Assembly: GCA_964535125.1 (NCBI GenBank)
Contig: CAZHSN010000041.1
Coordinates: forward strand, 1 to 24,067
DNA length: 24,067 bases
Direction: 5' to 3'
Source: CAZHSN01 sp964535125
GTDB lineage: Bacteria > Armatimonadota > HRBIN16
The position numbers and the translations under genes are program-made. This document shows positions 22,885 through 24,067 of this stretch, piece by piece. The notes below the pieces were generated by a model. It ran no database searches. It was not told the origin of the DNA and saw only the letters and a list, made by a program, of their open reading frames with translations. Every line of letters starts with the position of its first letter. Positions within the stretch are counted from its first letter, which is position 1.

Positions 22885-24067
22885 TCACCCCACCGTGGCC
22901 AGCAGCGCAGCAGCGCGGCGTCGTTCCAGATCCTCCAACAGCAACGGATGCCGTTCGAGCCGTACATCAGCGGCAACCAATTCCTGTGCGTCTTCTCGCG
23001 CCTCTCTCAACAATACACCGTCACGCAGAAGGTCCGCAACCTGCAGTTGCGGCGCTCCGCTCTGCCGTACCCCCCACATCTCTCCTGGGCCGCGCAGTCT
23101 CAGGTCCTCTTCAGCCACCCGAAACCCGTCAGACGTCTCGGTCAGTATCCCGAGTCTGGCCCGGGCGTTCTCGGTGCGCCCCTCGCTGATCAACACGCAA
23201 TATGACTGCTGGCCGCCACGGCCCACACGCCCCCGCAGTTGATGCAACTGGGCCAACCCAAATCGCTCTGCGTCTTCCACCACCATGACAGATGCGTTGG
23301 GAACATCAACACCCACCTCGATGACGGTGGTGCTCACCAGCAGTTGGATCTGCCCCTGCCGGAATTGCTCCATGATTGAGTCCTTCTCAGAGGGTTTCAT
23401 CTGGCCATGCAGCAACCCGATACAGTATCCAGGGAATACATCCCGGCGCAGATGCTCCGCCAATTCGGTAGCTGCGCGCGCTTGCAGCTTTTCAGATTCG
23501 GACACCAACGGGCATACCCAGTACACCTGCCTGCCTGCGTCCATCAGCGTGCGCACCCCCTGGTAGACCTGTTCGCGTTCCTGGGGCTGCTTCCAGTGGG
23601 TACGAACAGGCGTGCGTCCTGGGGGCATCTCATCAATGGCGGACAGGTCAAGGTCACCAAACAACGACATGGTCAACGTACGGGGTATCGGCGTTGCCGT
23701 CATCACCAATGTGTCAGGGTTCTGCCCCTTTTGACGCAACGTTGCACGCTGAAGCACGCCAAACCGGTGCTGCTCATCAATGATGACCAACCCCAGTCTG
23801 GCGAACTGGACATCTTCCTCTATCAACGCATGGGTCCCCACTACGACCTGCGATGTGCCGGTGGCGATACTGTTCCGCAAGCTCTTCCGAGCCCGCACCC
23901 CCAAGCTGCCTACCGCCAGATCAATCGCCCATCCCATCTTCTGAAGCAGGCGGTTGAACACCAGCCAGTGTTGCGTGGCTAATATGGCTGTGGGAGCCAT
24001 GATCGCCGCCTGGTACCCGCCGCGCACACAAGCCAGTACGGCCGCAGCCGCCACGATCGTCTTGCCT
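22885..24067 (-). CDS. recG: ATP-dependent DNA helicase RecG, N-terminal part beyond the window
   Basis: Branch-migrating helicase that remodels stalled forks. The visible C-terminal 393 residues begin at the Walker A Gly-Lys-Thr at the very edge. The motor motifs follow: IIDEQHRFGVLQR (DExH variant DEQH), MTATPIPRTL, LLHGQMKPSEKD, STTVIEVGVDVPNA and QLHQLRGRVGRG. The ending contains EEDLRLRGPGEMWGVRQSG and LREAREDAQELV, typical of the RecG C-terminal region. The wedge domain lies outside the window. recG-coaD adjacency is common in Gram-positive and related bacteria. Confidence 0.96.
   Translation of the reverse strand, partial: GKTIVAAAAVLACVRGGYQAAIMAPTAILATQHWLVFNRLLQKMGWAIDLAVGSLGVRARKSLRNSIATGTSQVVVGTHALIEEDVQFARLGLVIIDEQHRFGVLQRATLRQKGQNPDTLVMTATPIPRTLTMSLFGDLDLSAIDEMPPGRTPVRTHWKQPQEREQVYQGVRTLMDAGRQVYWVCPLVSESEKLQARAATELAEHLRRDVFPGYCIGLLHGQMKPSEKDSIMEQFRQGQIQLLVSTTVIEVGVDVPNASVMVVEDAERFGLAQLHQLRGRVGRGGQQSYCVLISEGRTENARARLGILTETSDGFRVAEEDLRLRGPGEMWGVRQSGAPQLQVADLLRDGVLLREAREDAQELVAADVRLERHPLLLEDLERRRAAALLATVG

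Noticed and set aside
1..24067. CRISPR arrays, insertion sequences, prophage or attachment sites
   Set aside because: No regularly spaced repeats, transposase or integrase motifs, or flanking direct repeats were seen on either strand.

Overview
The window is bacterial chromosome, tightly packed and G+C-rich. All protein genes except panD, and the single tRNA, lie on the minus strand, so the operons read from high to low coordinates. No insertion sequence, phage gene, integrase, CRISPR array or plasmid gene was seen. The order recG-coaD-coiled-coil protein, then yceD-rpmF-plsX-fabD-fabG-acpP-fabF, resembles blocks in Firmicutes and Actinobacteria. Together with unusual sugar-active genes it would suit a deep-branching group such as Armatimonadota or Chloroflexota. 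That placement is a weak guess, because the window has no rRNA or other marker.

Layout from right to left, in the direction of transcription. (1) 24067-21846: the 3' part of recG, coaD and a coiled-coil, DivIVA/SepIVA-like protein, almost abutting. ackA (21790-20648) follows after a stem-loop. (2) 20651-15397: a fatty-acid operon, yceD-rpmF-plsX-fabD-fabG-acpP-fabF. Its good sigma70-type promoter overlaps the ackA stop codon, its leader carries a G+C-rich hairpin, and a long UUCG-capped hairpin lies past fabF. fabH is absent from the block. (3) 15284-13632: a solitary glycosidase-like protein. Next come initiator tRNA-fMet with its own promoter and textbook terminator, then a solitary PII gene (glnB).

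(4) 12840-7998: a five-gene, translationally coupled cassette. It encodes a DegT-type PLP aminotransferase, an amidohydrolase-like protein that has lost its metal ligands, an intact metal-dependent amidohydrolase, an exported NlpC/P60 protein and a polytopic membrane protein. I do not recognise this combination, and it is the best candidate here for an undescribed system. (5) A divergent region at 7498-7611 separates panD (plus strand, aspartate decarboxylase for pantothenate) from the aromatic operon. (6) 7497-1: aroF-tyrA-aroA-cmk-plsC, a classical shikimate/cmk arrangement. It continues without a gap into a GH99/WbsX-like glycosidase, galT and a clan GH-A glycosidase cut by the window edge.

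The core genes supply chorismate and tyrosine precursors, CMP phosphorylation, phosphatidic acid, malonyl- and acyl-ACP, CoA and acetyl phosphate. The accessory genes are mostly carbohydrate- or envelope-directed and have been added to, or lie between, these housekeeping operons.
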